A stretch of 64,000 nt of DNA from Corynebacterium kefirresidentii (lineage in GTDB: Bacteria; Actinomycetota; Actinomycetes; Mycobacteriales; Mycobacteriaceae), in assembly GCA_002154655.1 (NCBI GenBank), contig NGUZ01000007.1, forward strand, positions 26,617-90,616, written 5' to 3'. Below the pieces are notes generated by a model that was not told where the DNA came from, did no database searches, and worked only from the letters and a program-made list of their open reading frames with translations. The position numbers were made by a program, and so were the translations under genes. Every line of letters begins with the position of its first letter. The first letter of the stretch is position 1. This document shows positions 17,607 to 25,747 of the stretch, piece after piece.

Positions 17607-18845
17607 ATGACCGACTACCGCCGCTTTGGCCACATAATTAAAGAACACCACCTAGAAGTCCCGTGGGATTATTCCAATCCCCACGGGACTTTTGGGCTTT
17701 ATGCCCGCGAAATTATCCCGCCCGGTGGAGAGGATCTGCCCGCGTTGCTTTACCTCCAGGGCGGGCCTGGTTTCCCAGCACCCCGGCCGCTGGCGCCCAC
17801 GGGGCTTATTGGCAAGGCACTGGAGCGGTACCGCGTGATCCTCATGGACCAGCGCGGCACCGGCCGATCGCACCGCATCGATGCATTGAGCCCGGCCGCG
17901 GAGCGCACCGCAGCGCACTTGGCGTTGCTGCGCCAAGATAATATCGTCCGCGACGCCGAGCGCCTGCGCGAGCACCTCGGCCTGGAGAAGTGGTCACTTT
18001 TTGGCCAATCTTTCGGTGGCTTCTGCATTACCGCCTACCTATCCCAGGCGCCCGAGCACATTGAGCATGCATTTTTCACCGGCGGCATCCCCACGCTGAA
18101 GGGGGCAGACGATCTCTACCGCGCCACTTTTAGCAAGCTCAAGGCCCGCCAGCAGCGTTTCTACCGCGAATTCCCGTGGGCTCAGGACCGCATCGAGGAG
18201 ATCATCTCCCACTTGGACAATTCGGATGAGCGCCTTCCCACCGGAGAGCGCCTGTCCTCGCTGCGGTTTCGCACCATCGGTATTGAGCTCGGCCGCGGCA
18301 CCGGTTTTGATTCGCTGGCTTATCTGCTGGAAGAGCCTTTCCGCACCGTGGCAGGGGAGAAGCGGCTGCGCGGCGATTTCTTGGTGGACGTCGGCCAGCG
18401 CGTGAGCTTTGCAGACGGCCCGCTCTATGCCGCTATCCATGAGTCAATCTATGGCGGCGCCGGCGGGCAGGCCGTTACTCATTGGGCGGCGCATCGTGTG
18501 CGCGAGGAATTCCCGGAGTTTGCGGAGTCCGGCACCTGGTTGACTGGCGAGCATATCTTTCCCTGGCAGTTCGACGAGGACCCTGCTCTGCACGCGTTTG
18601 CCGACGCCGCCCACGGCCTCGCCCGCCACGAATTCTCCCCGCCCTATGCGCTCGGTGAGGTGCCGACCACGGCCGCGGCCATGTATGTCGATGATATTTT
18701 CGTTCCGCTCGAAGAATCCTTGGCTACCGCTGCCCACCTGGGGGACCTGCGGCCGTGGATTAGCAACGAGTTTCAGCACAACGGCATTCGCGAAGACGGT
18801 GCGACCATCTTGGGCAGGCTTTTTGCGCTTATCGACGATCACTAG
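17607..18845 (+). CDS. Proline iminopeptidase-like alpha/beta hydrolase (peptidase S33)
   Basis: A 412-residue cytoplasmic hydrolase with the S33 pattern: oxyanion region LYLQGGPGFP, MDQRGTGRS, nucleophile elbow FGQSFGGFC, a cap domain, acid MYVDDIFVPL and catalytic His in FQHNGIRED. S33 enzymes release N-terminal proline or other residues. The substrate is not certain. The frame opens far upstream inside pflA. The ATG at 17607 is chosen because of GGGAGG just before it and a TAGCCT box at 17593-17598 that overlaps the pflA stop. Confidence 0.87.
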   Translation: MTDYRRFGHIIKEHHLEVPWDYSNPHGTFGLYAREIIPPGGEDLPALLYLQGGPGFPAPRPLAPTGLIGKALERYRVILMDQRGTGRSHRIDALSPAAERTAAHLALLRQDNIVRDAERLREHLGLEKWSLFGQSFGGFCITAYLSQAPEHIEHAFFTGGIPTLKGADDLYRATFSKLKARQQRFYREFPWAQDRIEEIISHLDNSDERLPTGERLSSLRFRTIGIELGRGTGFDSLAYLLEEPFRTVAGEKRLRGDFLVDVGQRVSFADGPLYAAIHESIYGGAGGQAVTHWAAHRVREEFPEFAESGTWLTGEHIFPWQFDEDPALHAFADAAHGLARHEFSPPYALGEVPTTAAAMYVDDIFVPLEESLATAAHLGDLRPWISNEFQHNGIREDGATILGRLFALIDDH

Positions 18846-18904
18846 CGTTTCGCTATTTCCTATGCGAAAATATCGGTGATTGTCACGACATTTAGGGAGA
18901 TATT

Positions 18905-20053
18905 TTGATCGCCACCATAGTTATAGTCCTCATCCTGTTGCTTATCTTGGGAACCCTCTTTGATGGCTATTTCATCGTTCGCACTCGAGAAGCTGCCATC
19001 TTGGAGCGCTTGGGTAAATTCCAAAAGGTGGCGCATGCTGGCCTGCACTTCAAGTTGCCGTGGGTGGACCGTGTGCGCGATAAAATTTCGCTGCAGGTGC
19101 GCCAGCTGGATGTGATGGTGGAGACCAAGACCAAGGACAATGTCTTCGTCCAGATCCCTGTGGCCGTGCAATACGAGGTGGTTGAAGGCCGCGAGCGTGA
19201 GGCGTACTACATGCTCTCCAACCACGAGCAACAGATTGTGGCCTACGTGCAGGACAATGTTCGCTCTTCCGTGGCGAATATGGACCTAGATGATTCCTTC
19301 TCCTCCAAGGACACCATTGCTCGCAATGTTGCGGCTTCCCTGCGCGATAATATGGCCGAGTACGGCTGGAACTTTGTCAACACCCTGGTTACCGATATCC
19401 GCCCCGATTCCCGCGTGCGCGAGTCCATGAACTCCATTAACGCGGCGCAGCGTGAGCGCGAGGCGGCCGTCGCTCAGGCAGAGGCCGAGAAGATCCGCGT
19501 GGTCAAAGAGGCCGAGGGCGCTGCCGAAGCAAAGAAGCTGCAGGGACGCGGCGTTGCGGACCAGCGCAAGGAAATCGTCGAGGGCATTGCCCAGCAATAC
19601 GAAATGCTTCGCGACGCCGGCGTGGAAGAATCCCCCGAGGCGCTCATGCTGGTCTCTCAATACCTCGACGCGATGGTCGATGTCTCCCACAACGGCCAGG
19701 CCTCCGTGCTCTACATGCCCTCCAACCCGCAGGGCATGGGTGATCTCTTCAGCGGCATGCGCGACGTGCTCATGGCCAACCGCGCCCTCGACTCCGCCGA
19801 GGGGGCGCCTCAGTACCGCCGCCCGCAGCCGCACAAGCCATCCCGCGCCGAGGAAATCGAGCGCGAGTCCAAGCGTCAGGCAGAGCGTGCCAAGCGCGAA
19901 GCCATCGCTGCCTCCCAGCGTGCTGAGCAGGAGCGCTCCGAGCAAAACCGCGGTGAGCAACAGTCGCAGCAGGGCCAGCACTCCACCGCGCAGCCCCAGG
20001 CTGCTCGCGAGTATTTCCAGCAGCTGCGCGACCAACTCAAAAACGAGGACTAG
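18905..20053 (+). CDS. SPFH/band 7 (stomatin-like) membrane protein
   Basis: A 382-residue protein with one N-terminal transmembrane segment (IVIVLILLLILGTLFDGYFIV), the band 7 core REAAILERLGKFQKVAHAGL to about residue 180, then a long Ala/Glu/Arg coiled coil (QAEAEKIRVVKEAEGAAEAK). The C-terminus is low complexity, rich in Gln, Arg and Glu. SPFH proteins form oligomeric membrane cages linked to protease control and membrane domains. The start is TTG at 18905, with AGGGAG 6-7 nt upstream; there is no better ATG. A possible CTG-start ORF follows 2 nt after the stop. Confidence 0.88.
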   Translation: MIATIVIVLILLLILGTLFDGYFIVRTREAAILERLGKFQKVAHAGLHFKLPWVDRVRDKISLQVRQLDVMVETKTKDNVFVQIPVAVQYEVVEGREREAYYMLSNHEQQIVAYVQDNVRSSVANMDLDDSFSSKDTIARNVAASLRDNMAEYGWNFVNTLVTDIRPDSRVRESMNSINAAQREREAAVAQAEAEKIRVVKEAEGAAEAKKLQGRGVADQRKEIVEGIAQQYEMLRDAGVEESPEALMLVSQYLDAMVDVSHNGQASVLYMPSNPQGMGDLFSGMRDVLMANRALDSAEGAPQYRRPQPHKPSRAEEIERESKRQAERAKREAIAASQRAEQERSEQNRGEQQSQQGQHSTAQPQAAREYFQQLRDQLKNED

Positions 20054-20055
20054 CC

Positions 20056-20277
20056 CTGAGCATCGATAACCTCTTTGACGCCTATACCGCCCAGCGCGGT
20101 ATTACCCGCCGCGCAGAAGTTGTACCCGACCACGAGTGTCAGATTTTCCCCGCCGAGGCCAAGGTTGCCTCACAAGTCGATGCCTTAAACGCTGCCCGAA
20201 GCCTCGTTCACGACGTCCTTTCTGCCGACCAAGAGCATGAGCCCCAGCGCGACGGGGACAATTCCGACAACAAGTAG
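20056..20277 (+). CDS. Possible small CTG-start ORF coupled to the stomatin gene
   Basis: Open frame of 73 codons starting LSIDNLFDAYTAQRG and ending at TAG 20275-20277. No ATG, GTG or TTG start is available, but CTG at 20056 lies 8 nt after the GAGGA within the preceding gene's 3' end. Codon choice over the first 45 codons looks coding. The last 30 codons overlap the convergent POT transporter in antisense and may be spurious. It may be a real small protein or the 5' remnant of a gene whose end was replaced by the transporter. Family unknown. Confidence 0.35.
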   Translation: MSIDNLFDAYTAQRGITRRAEVVPDHECQIFPAEAKVASQVDALNAARSLVHDVLSADQEHEPQRDGDNSDNK

Positions 20278-21615
20278 GTAGGTCCGCTCCGCACCCGCCG
20301 AGGAAGGGTCATACAGCGTCGACAGCGTTCCCGCTAGCGAGGTTCCAATGGCCATGGTGAGGAAATACAGCGCGGAAAAGCGCGTCGCGTACGCTCGCGG
20401 GGCGTGCGCGGCCGATGCCGCCATGCCCACCGGCCCGATGAATAGCTCGCCGAGCGACATCAACAAGATGGTCACGGCCAACACCACAAATGGCGTTGAA
20501 TTTTCTCCGCCCCCGACGAACGGCAACAGCACAAACATTCCGGAACCTGCCACCATGATGCCTACGGCCATTAGCACACGCCGCGAGCATGCCCACCGTG
20601 ACATGCTCGCCGCCAGCGGTAGGGACAATGCCAGGATGAACAGTGGATTGAGTGATTGCGTCCATGCTGCCGGAATCTCAAACCCGCCGACCATGCGGTC
20701 TACACGTTGATCCGAGTACACGGCTAGCACCCCGTAAATCTGCGGCTGGAGAGTCCAGTAGGCCGTCGAGCAGAAAAAGAGCGGGATATACGCCAGAACC
20801 TGCTTCCGCTCCGGCACGCTGACCCGCGGGGATCGCAGCATGCTGGCGAAGAGGGTGAGGGCGGCCGCGATCGTCGCAAAGAGCAAAAGCATAGCCAGCT
20901 TGTCTGGTGGAACCGTCACCGCGACCGCGACGCTGCCCACTACAGCCACCACAGCTACCGCCGCGGCCTTGCCTGGCGCGGCAGTAGGGTTGGGAGGCCG
21001 GGTATCGAACTCCGTGACTACCCGCTGGCGCAATAACCCGTAGAAAACACACCCGCAACACATGAGGCCTGCGGCTGCGAGGAAACCGGCATGGTAGCCG
21101 TGCTTTTGTGCCAGCCAGCCCGTGAGCATCGGTCCGAGTAAGGCGCCGATGTTTATCCCCAGGTAAAAGATTTGAAAAGCTCCATCCCGTGCGCCGGCCG
21201 TGGGAGGAAAAGCCGCGCCCAGAATGGTAATTGCCGCAGTTTTAAGCAGCCCTGAACCCAGCGCAAGCGGCAACAGTCCGGCCACGAGGCCCGCCAGACC
21301 AGGCACCAAGGACAGCGAAAGGTGCCCGCACATGAGCAGGCCCGCGCCGGCAAGCAACGTGCGTTCGGCACCCAGGAGCCGGTCGCTGACCCACCCGCCA
21401 ACGAACGTGCACAGGTAGAGCAGACTGCCGTACGCGCCGACGAGCGCCGTGGCCTGCGCTTGGTCCATGCCGAGTCCGCCGGAGGTGGAATAAAGGTAAT
21501 AGGCGAGGATGGCCTGCATGCCGTAGAAGCTAAAGCGCTCCCACATTTCAATTCCGGCGATAGCCGGCAAAGCCACCGGTAAACGCCGAATTGAACGATG
21601 TTTAATAATTGTCAT
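20185..21615 (-). CDS. POT/PTR2-family proton-coupled peptide transporter
   Basis: A 476-residue major-facilitator protein with 12-14 hydrophobic segments. The POT signature IEMWERFSFYGMQAIL is in helix 1. YLGINIGALLGPMLTGWLAQ and FIGPVGMAASAAHAPR are also typical. POT carriers import di- and tripeptides with protons. The ATG at 21615 follows TATAGT by 6 nt, a leaderless start. Upstream residues of the open frame overlap bioA in antisense and are excluded. The gene is divergent from bioA with 43 bp between starts, so it may import a biotin-pathway precursor. That is inference. Confidence 0.85.
   Translation of the reverse strand: MTIIKHRSIRRLPVALPAIAGIEMWERFSFYGMQAILAYYLYSTSGGLGMDQAQATALVGAYGSLLYLCTFVGGWVSDRLLGAERTLLAGAGLLMCGHLSLSLVPGLAGLVAGLLPLALGSGLLKTAAITILGAAFPPTAGARDGAFQIFYLGINIGALLGPMLTGWLAQKHGYHAGFLAAAGLMCCGCVFYGLLRQRVVTEFDTRPPNPTAAPGKAAAVAVVAVVGSVAVAVTVPPDKLAMLLLFATIAAALTLFASMLRSPRVSVPERKQVLAYIPLFFCSTAYWTLQPQIYGVLAVYSDQRVDRMVGGFEIPAAWTQSLNPLFILALSLPLAASMSRWACSRRVLMAVGIMVAGSGMFVLLPFVGGGENSTPFVVLAVTILLMSLGELFIGPVGMAASAAHAPRAYATRFSALYFLTMAIGTSLAGTLSTLYDPSSAGAERTYLLVVGIVPVALGLMLLVGRKDVVNEASGSV
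21591..21605. promoter_or_regulatory. Near-palindrome resembling a BioQ operator
   Basis: TTGAACGATGTTTAA: arms TTGAAC and GTTTAA match except for one position. The core TGAAC-N3-GTTTA is close to the BioQ motif of C. glutamicum (TGAAC-N3-GTTAC, recalled). It overlaps codons 4-8 of the POT transporter, about 55 bp upstream of bioA. Confidence 0.35.
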
Positions 21616-21658
21616 AAAAGCACTATAACGGCCGAAAGTCTGTGATAAACCTAAAATC

Positions 21659-22930
21659 ATGGATATTTCAGCGGAGGACATTGCCGCTCTCGACGCACGC
21701 CACATTTGGCACCCCTACGCCGAGCCAGGCGAGCCCACGCTTGTGGTGGACTCGGCCGCCGGCGTTTATTTAACACTCGCGGATGGCACCACGCTTATCG
21801 ACGCCATGTCTTCCTGGTGGGCCGCCGCCCACGGCCACAGTCACCCACGGCTCAAGGCGGCAGCGAACGAACAAATCGAGAGGATGAGCCACGTCATGTT
21901 CGGCGGACTCACCCACGAACCGGCTGCGCGGCTTACTCGTAACCTCATGGAATTAACGCGTGGTGATTTTGAGCAGGTCTTTTATTCCGATTCCGGATCT
22001 GTATCGGTAGAAGTAGCCATCAAAATGGCACTGCAGTATGCCCGTGGCGCAGGGCACCCAGAGCGCACCAAGATGTTGACGTGGCGATCGGGGTATCACG
22101 GCGATACCTTCGCGGCGATGAGCGTGTGCGATCCCGAAGGCGGCATGCACTCGATGTGGACCGGTACCTTAGCGCAGCAGATTTTTGCCCCAGCGCCGCC
22201 TACCCGCGGGGCTAGCCCGGCCGAGCGCGCGAACTATCTGCGCGAGCTGGAAGCGTGCATCACGGAAGAAGTTGCAGGGCTAATTATTGAACCTGTAGTC
22301 CAAGGCGCGGGTGGCATGCGCTTTCATGACCACGAGCTGGTCCGCGGGGTCCGAGAAATCTGCGACCGCCACGGTATCGTGCTGATCGCGGACGAAATCG
22401 CCACCGGGTTCGGCCGCACAGGCGAACTTTTTGCCACCCAAGCCGCTGGCGTTGTGCCAGATATCATGTGCGTTGGTAAGGCGATGACCGGCGGTTTTAT
22501 GACCATGGCTGCCACGCTCGCCACCGCGAAGGTGGCCGAGGGGATGAGTCCGCGCGCGCTGATGCACGGACCAACATTTATGGCTAATCCACTCGCTTGT
22601 GCCGTTTCGGCCGAGGCAACTGCTCTCATCGCGGAAGGGCATTGGCGCGAGCAGGTAGCGGGCATCGAAAAGCAGCTGCAACGAGGGTTTGAGGGCCTGT
22701 CCGAGGAACCTGGGGTAGCCGACGTGCGCGTACTTGGCGCCATAGGTGTGGTGGAAATGGAACGCGATGTAAATATGTCCGCAGCGACGGCCGCAGCCGT
22801 AGACCAAGGTGTGTGGTTACGTCCGTTCGGCCGGTTGATTTATATCATGCCGCCGTTTATCAGCACCGCAGATGAAATAGCGCAAATGTGCCGCGGCGTG
22901 CGCGCTGCGGTGGCAGGAGGACGACAGTGA
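21659..22930 (+). CDS. bioA: Adenosylmethionine-8-amino-7-oxononanoate aminotransferase
   Basis: Converts KAPA to DAPA in biotin synthesis, using S-adenosylmethionine as amino donor and PLP. The 423-residue class III aminotransferase begins IWHPYAEPGEP (typical BioA). It has MSSWWAAAHGHSHPRL, IADEIATGFGRTG with the PLP Asp, and the PLP-lysine region VGKAMTGGFMTMAATLA. The bioD GTG overlaps its stop. The start overlaps a putative -10 (TAAACC about 7 nt upstream). Confidence 0.95.
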   Translation: MDISAEDIAALDARHIWHPYAEPGEPTLVVDSAAGVYLTLADGTTLIDAMSSWWAAAHGHSHPRLKAAANEQIERMSHVMFGGLTHEPAARLTRNLMELTRGDFEQVFYSDSGSVSVEVAIKMALQYARGAGHPERTKMLTWRSGYHGDTFAAMSVCDPEGGMHSMWTGTLAQQIFAPAPPTRGASPAERANYLRELEACITEEVAGLIIEPVVQGAGGMRFHDHELVRGVREICDRHGIVLIADEIATGFGRTGELFATQAAGVVPDIMCVGKAMTGGFMTMAATLATAKVAEGMSPRALMHGPTFMANPLACAVSAEATALIAEGHWREQVAGIEKQLQRGFEGLSEEPGVADVRVLGAIGVVEMERDVNMSAATAAAVDQGVWLRPFGRLIYIMPPFISTADEIAQMCRGVRAAVAGGRQ

Positions 22931-23586
22931 TTATTTATGTAACGGGAACGAATACGGACGTCGGCAAGACTGTGGCCACGGCCGCGCTCGCCAGCGCGTT
23001 CAAGCAACGCGGCCGCGAGGTCATCTACGCCAAACCGCTGCAGACGGGGGAGCCGGAAGGCAAGGGGGATGCGGCGACCGTCGGCAAGCTGGCGGGGGTG
23101 GAGGTAGCAGAGATGGTGCGCTTTCCGGAGCCGCTGGCGCCGAATCTTTCTGCGCGCCGGGCCGGCATGCCCCAACCCAGCCTGCAGGAACTTAAAGAGT
23201 GGATTGCCGCCCTTGACGCACCCGGCCGTGTGGTGCTCGTGGAAGGCGCCGGCGGGCTCCTCGTGCGTTTAACGGACGCCTATACGCTTGCCGACGTCGC
23301 CGATAGGCTCCTCATCGTCACCTCCCTTAACCTAGGAAGCCTCAACGCGGCCGAGCTGACCGTGCGCGAGGCACAACGCCGTGGAATTGAGGTGCTCGGG
23401 CTAGTTGGTGGCTCGCTGCCGGCCGATCCGGACTTGGCTACGCGCCTGAACCTGGAGGAGATGCCGGAGGTGACAGGCTGTACGTTGTGGGGCAGCCTGC
23501 CGGAGGGCATGGCGCGCATGGCACCGGCCGATTTCGCGCGGGTAGCCGCGGAAGTCTACGCGGACTTTGTCGAGCACGCCGAGTAG
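22927..23586 (+). CDS. bioD: Dethiobiotin synthetase
   Basis: ATP-dependent carboxylation of DAPA to dethiobiotin. The 219-residue protein begins MIIYVTGTNTDVGKT with the P-loop GTNTDVGKT. It has AKPLQTGEPEG and the catalytic/metal region VEGAGGLLVRL. The GTG at 22927 overlaps the bioA stop (GTGA), giving translational coupling; the 13 codons upstream in the frame belong to bioA. bioB and bioF are not in the window. Confidence 0.95.
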   Translation: MIIYVTGTNTDVGKTVATAALASAFKQRGREVIYAKPLQTGEPEGKGDAATVGKLAGVEVAEMVRFPEPLAPNLSARRAGMPQPSLQELKEWIAALDAPGRVVLVEGAGGLLVRLTDAYTLADVADRLLIVTSLNLGSLNAAELTVREAQRRGIEVLGLVGGSLPADPDLATRLNLEEMPEVTGCTLWGSLPEGMARMAPADFARVAAEVYADFVEHAE

Positions 23587-23607
23587 CGCTACCTCGCAGA
23601 GGCAGCG

Positions 23608-24594
23608 CTAGCGGACCCAACGTACCTTGCCATTGACTCGGGCAAGGCGCCCACGCAGCGGCGGGGCATTCGGATCATCTTGGTTAACCCCGTTGTGATA
23701 CGGGCAGCACACGGTGAGGTTGTCCATATTGGTCAGTCCTCCGTGCTTCCAAGCCTTCAGGTGATGGATCTGGGCCTTGTCCGCCGGGTGGTTGCACGGC
23801 GGCCACGGGCAGGTAGGGTTTTCGGCCGCGGCCATCTGCCGCTGTTTCTCGGTGGCGTAGCGCGAGGTGCGATACAGGTTGACGGGGCCTTTAACGGGAT
23901 GGATAAGGGTGGCTAGTCCGTGCTCGGTGAAGGTGCGCTCGACCAACTCGGCACCGGTAATGGTGGCGCCATTAGTCAGCCGCAGGGTGACTTCTTCACC
24001 GTCGCCGTCCAAGATGTGGTCCAGTGTGTTGAGCGGGATGATGACGTTGGTTGTGGTGCGCGCGGAAGGGGCGCCCGTGCCGCGAAGGAGATCGCGCAGG
24101 GAATCGAGTGGGCGCGCGGGGTCGAGCGCGGCGTCAAACTCCGCGAGGAAGGCCGAGGGAGCGGTAATCCGCATGGTCCAGGGGCCATTCGGGCGGCGAA
24201 GGAGCTGCACCCCTTCGCGGGGCGGCGTGCGGCGCGGGCGGAGGTCGCGGAGGCGTTGCTTGGCGCGGCGGGCGATTTCAGAGGCGGGGCCTCGCAGGCG
24301 GCACAGCTCTACCCGCAAGTTCCACGCATCGCGCTGTGTGCGCACGCGGGAGACATATTTTTCAATCAGCTTGAGCGTTATGAGGTCATGGTGGCGAGCG
24401 GCCGTGGTGGCGTGGCGTTGCTTCCGGCTAAAGCCGGTCGTGCCGAAATAAACCGCGGCAAGCGCGCGGAGGTCGCGGGCTTCTATATCGGGTAGACCCA
24501 GCTCGATGAGGGCGCGCTCAGACATGCCGTGGGCCTCGGCGAGGATGTCCGTCGCCGAGGCAATATGGGTGGCATAGGCCTGCAGTGCGCTCAT
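23608..24594 (-). CDS. HNH endonuclease domain protein
   Basis: A 328-residue protein of the actinobacterial HNH type. A long helical, Arg-rich N-terminal half is followed by a C-terminal HNH zinc finger: CPWPPCNH, then QIHHLKAWKHGGLTNMDNL with the catalytic histidines, and CCPYHNGVNQ. Such proteins are numerous in actinobacterial genomes and are often linked to mobile DNA; a role here cannot be read. The ATG at 24594 follows TAGAGT by 7 nt, so it is probably leaderless. Convergent with bioD, 21 bp apart. Confidence 0.85.
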   Translation of the reverse strand: MSALQAYATHIASATDILAEAHGMSERALIELGLPDIEARDLRALAAVYFGTTGFSRKQRHATTAARHHDLITLKLIEKYVSRVRTQRDAWNLRVELCRLRGPASEIARRAKQRLRDLRPRRTPPREGVQLLRRPNGPWTMRITAPSAFLAEFDAALDPARPLDSLRDLLRGTGAPSARTTTNVIIPLNTLDHILDGDGEEVTLRLTNGATITGAELVERTFTEHGLATLIHPVKGPVNLYRTSRYATEKQRQMAAAENPTCPWPPCNHPADKAQIHHLKAWKHGGLTNMDNLTVCCPYHNGVNQDDPNAPPLRGRLARVNGKVRWVR

Positions 24595-24852
24595 GGCTAC
24601 AACTCTAAGCAGGACCGGCAGTAGAACCGAGTCATAGACGGCCGCAGCTGTGGATAGCTTGTTTAAGCGTCAACTGCCTGCGGTGGGTAGCAATGGCACA
24701 AAGGCGCGAAACAAGCAGGTGCTAGATCGCTGCCACCGTGCTAGAAAGGCCCCCGGATCGCGCGCAGTTGCGCAATTGTACCGTACGGCCAGGCTGTGGA
24801 TAAGGAGTCCGGCCCGGTCAATGCGTTCGTCACTGCGCTGGACGACGCCGCG
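24595..24852. other. Gene-free stretch with two DnaA-box-like sites
   Basis: No credible ORF. It contains TGTGGATAG (24649-24657) and TGTGGATAA (24795-24803), the second an exact complement of the DnaA box TTATCCACA. Both face the same way and are 146 bp apart. The HNH gene promoter box lies at 24602-24607. Otherwise nothing recognised. Confidence 0.45.
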
Positions 24853-25320
24853 CTAGCTCAGGCCCTTCATTACGCGGGCGACGTGGCCGGTGGCCTTGAC
24901 GTTGTAGTGGGTCTGGCCGATGGTGCCATCCGGCTCGACTAAGAAGGTGGAGCGGATAACGCCCTGGACCACCTTGCCGTAGTTCTTTTTCTCACCAAAC
25001 GCGCCGTAGGCGGTCATGACGGACTTATCCGGATCCGAAAGCAGCGGGAAGTTCAGCTCGTGGTCCGCGCGGAACTTTGCCAGCGCCTCCGGTTTATCGG
25101 GGGAGATGCCCACGACAGCAATATCGAGAGCATTAAGCTGTTCAAGGGAATCGCGGAAATCACAGGCTTCCTTGGTGCAGCCCGGGGTATTGGCGCGGGG
25201 GTAGAAATAGACGAGTACGCGCTGGCCTGCGTAATCGGCGAGGGAAACGGTGTTTCCGGCGTCGTCGGCAAGCGCAAAGGCAGGGGCGGTATCTCCAGCA
25301 TTCAAACGGTTTTCAGTCAT
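24853..25320 (-). CDS. bcp: Thioredoxin-dependent thiol peroxidase (Bcp/PrxQ)
   Basis: Reduces hydroperoxides. The 155-residue peroxiredoxin has the PrxQ motif YPRANTPGCTKEACDFRD with the peroxidatic Cys in PGCT and the resolving Cys five residues later. VGISPDKPEALAKF and GVIRSTFLVEPDG are typical. The ATG at 25320 lies 7 nt after TAAGGT (25328-25333), so it is leaderless. The frame could extend to a GTG at 25329 but that overlaps the -10 box. Confidence 0.95.
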   Translation of the reverse strand: MTENRLNAGDTAPAFALADDAGNTVSLADYAGQRVLVYFYPRANTPGCTKEACDFRDSLEQLNALDIAVVGISPDKPEALAKFRADHELNFPLLSDPDKSVMTAYGAFGEKKNYGKVVQGVIRSTFLVEPDGTIGQTHYNVKATGHVARVMKGLS

Positions 25321-25416
25321 GGTTTCCACCTTACTTACCGCCCGGGCTGCACGCTTTTGGGCCGGCGGGGTAGAATGACCCCGTTAAGAGCGAACCTAAG
25401 TTAAGAGGAGAACTTC

Positions 25417-25695
25417 GTGGCACGCAATATTGAAGACATTCAGCGCGATATCGAGCGCACCCGCCGCCAGCTGGCCGGCACCCTGGACGAGCTGGCACAG
25501 CGCAGCAAGCCGCAGAACTTTGCCAACGAGGCTAAGACCGCGGCTACCGATAAGCTGCAGGACCGCAACGTGCAGATGGCCCTGGGCGGCGTCGGCGCTG
25601 CTGTGGTTGGACTGATTGCTTTCTCGGTCTTCCGCTCTCGCCGCCGCAAGAGCGACCTGAAGGAGCTGCAGCGCCTGCTGTCCGAGCGCCACTAA
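25417..25695 (+). CDS. DUF3618 small membrane protein
   Basis: A 92-residue protein. The N-terminal coiled-coil IQRDIERTRRQLAGTLDEL is the DUF3618 signature, followed by one transmembrane segment (ALGGVGAAVVGLIAFSVF) and a basic tail. Start GTG has AAGAGGAG 6-7 nt upstream. Function unknown. In actinobacteria it is often close to bcp, as here, where it is divergent. A strong terminator follows. Confidence 0.88.
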   Translation: MARNIEDIQRDIERTRRQLAGTLDELAQRSKPQNFANEAKTAATDKLQDRNVQMALGGVGAAVVGLIAFSVFRSRRRKSDLKELQRLLSERH

Positions 25696-25702
25696 ATTAT
25701 GG

Positions 25703-25731
25703 AAGTCCCCGCACACCGCGGGGACTTTTTT
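25703..25731 (+). terminator. Rho-independent terminator after DUF3618 gene
   Basis: A perfect 10-bp stem AAGTCCCCGC / GCGGGGACTT with loop ACACC, followed by a T run to 25731. It separates the DUF3618 gene from glsA. Confidence 0.9.
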
Positions 25732-25747
25732 CGTAGGCTGGGTTGGG

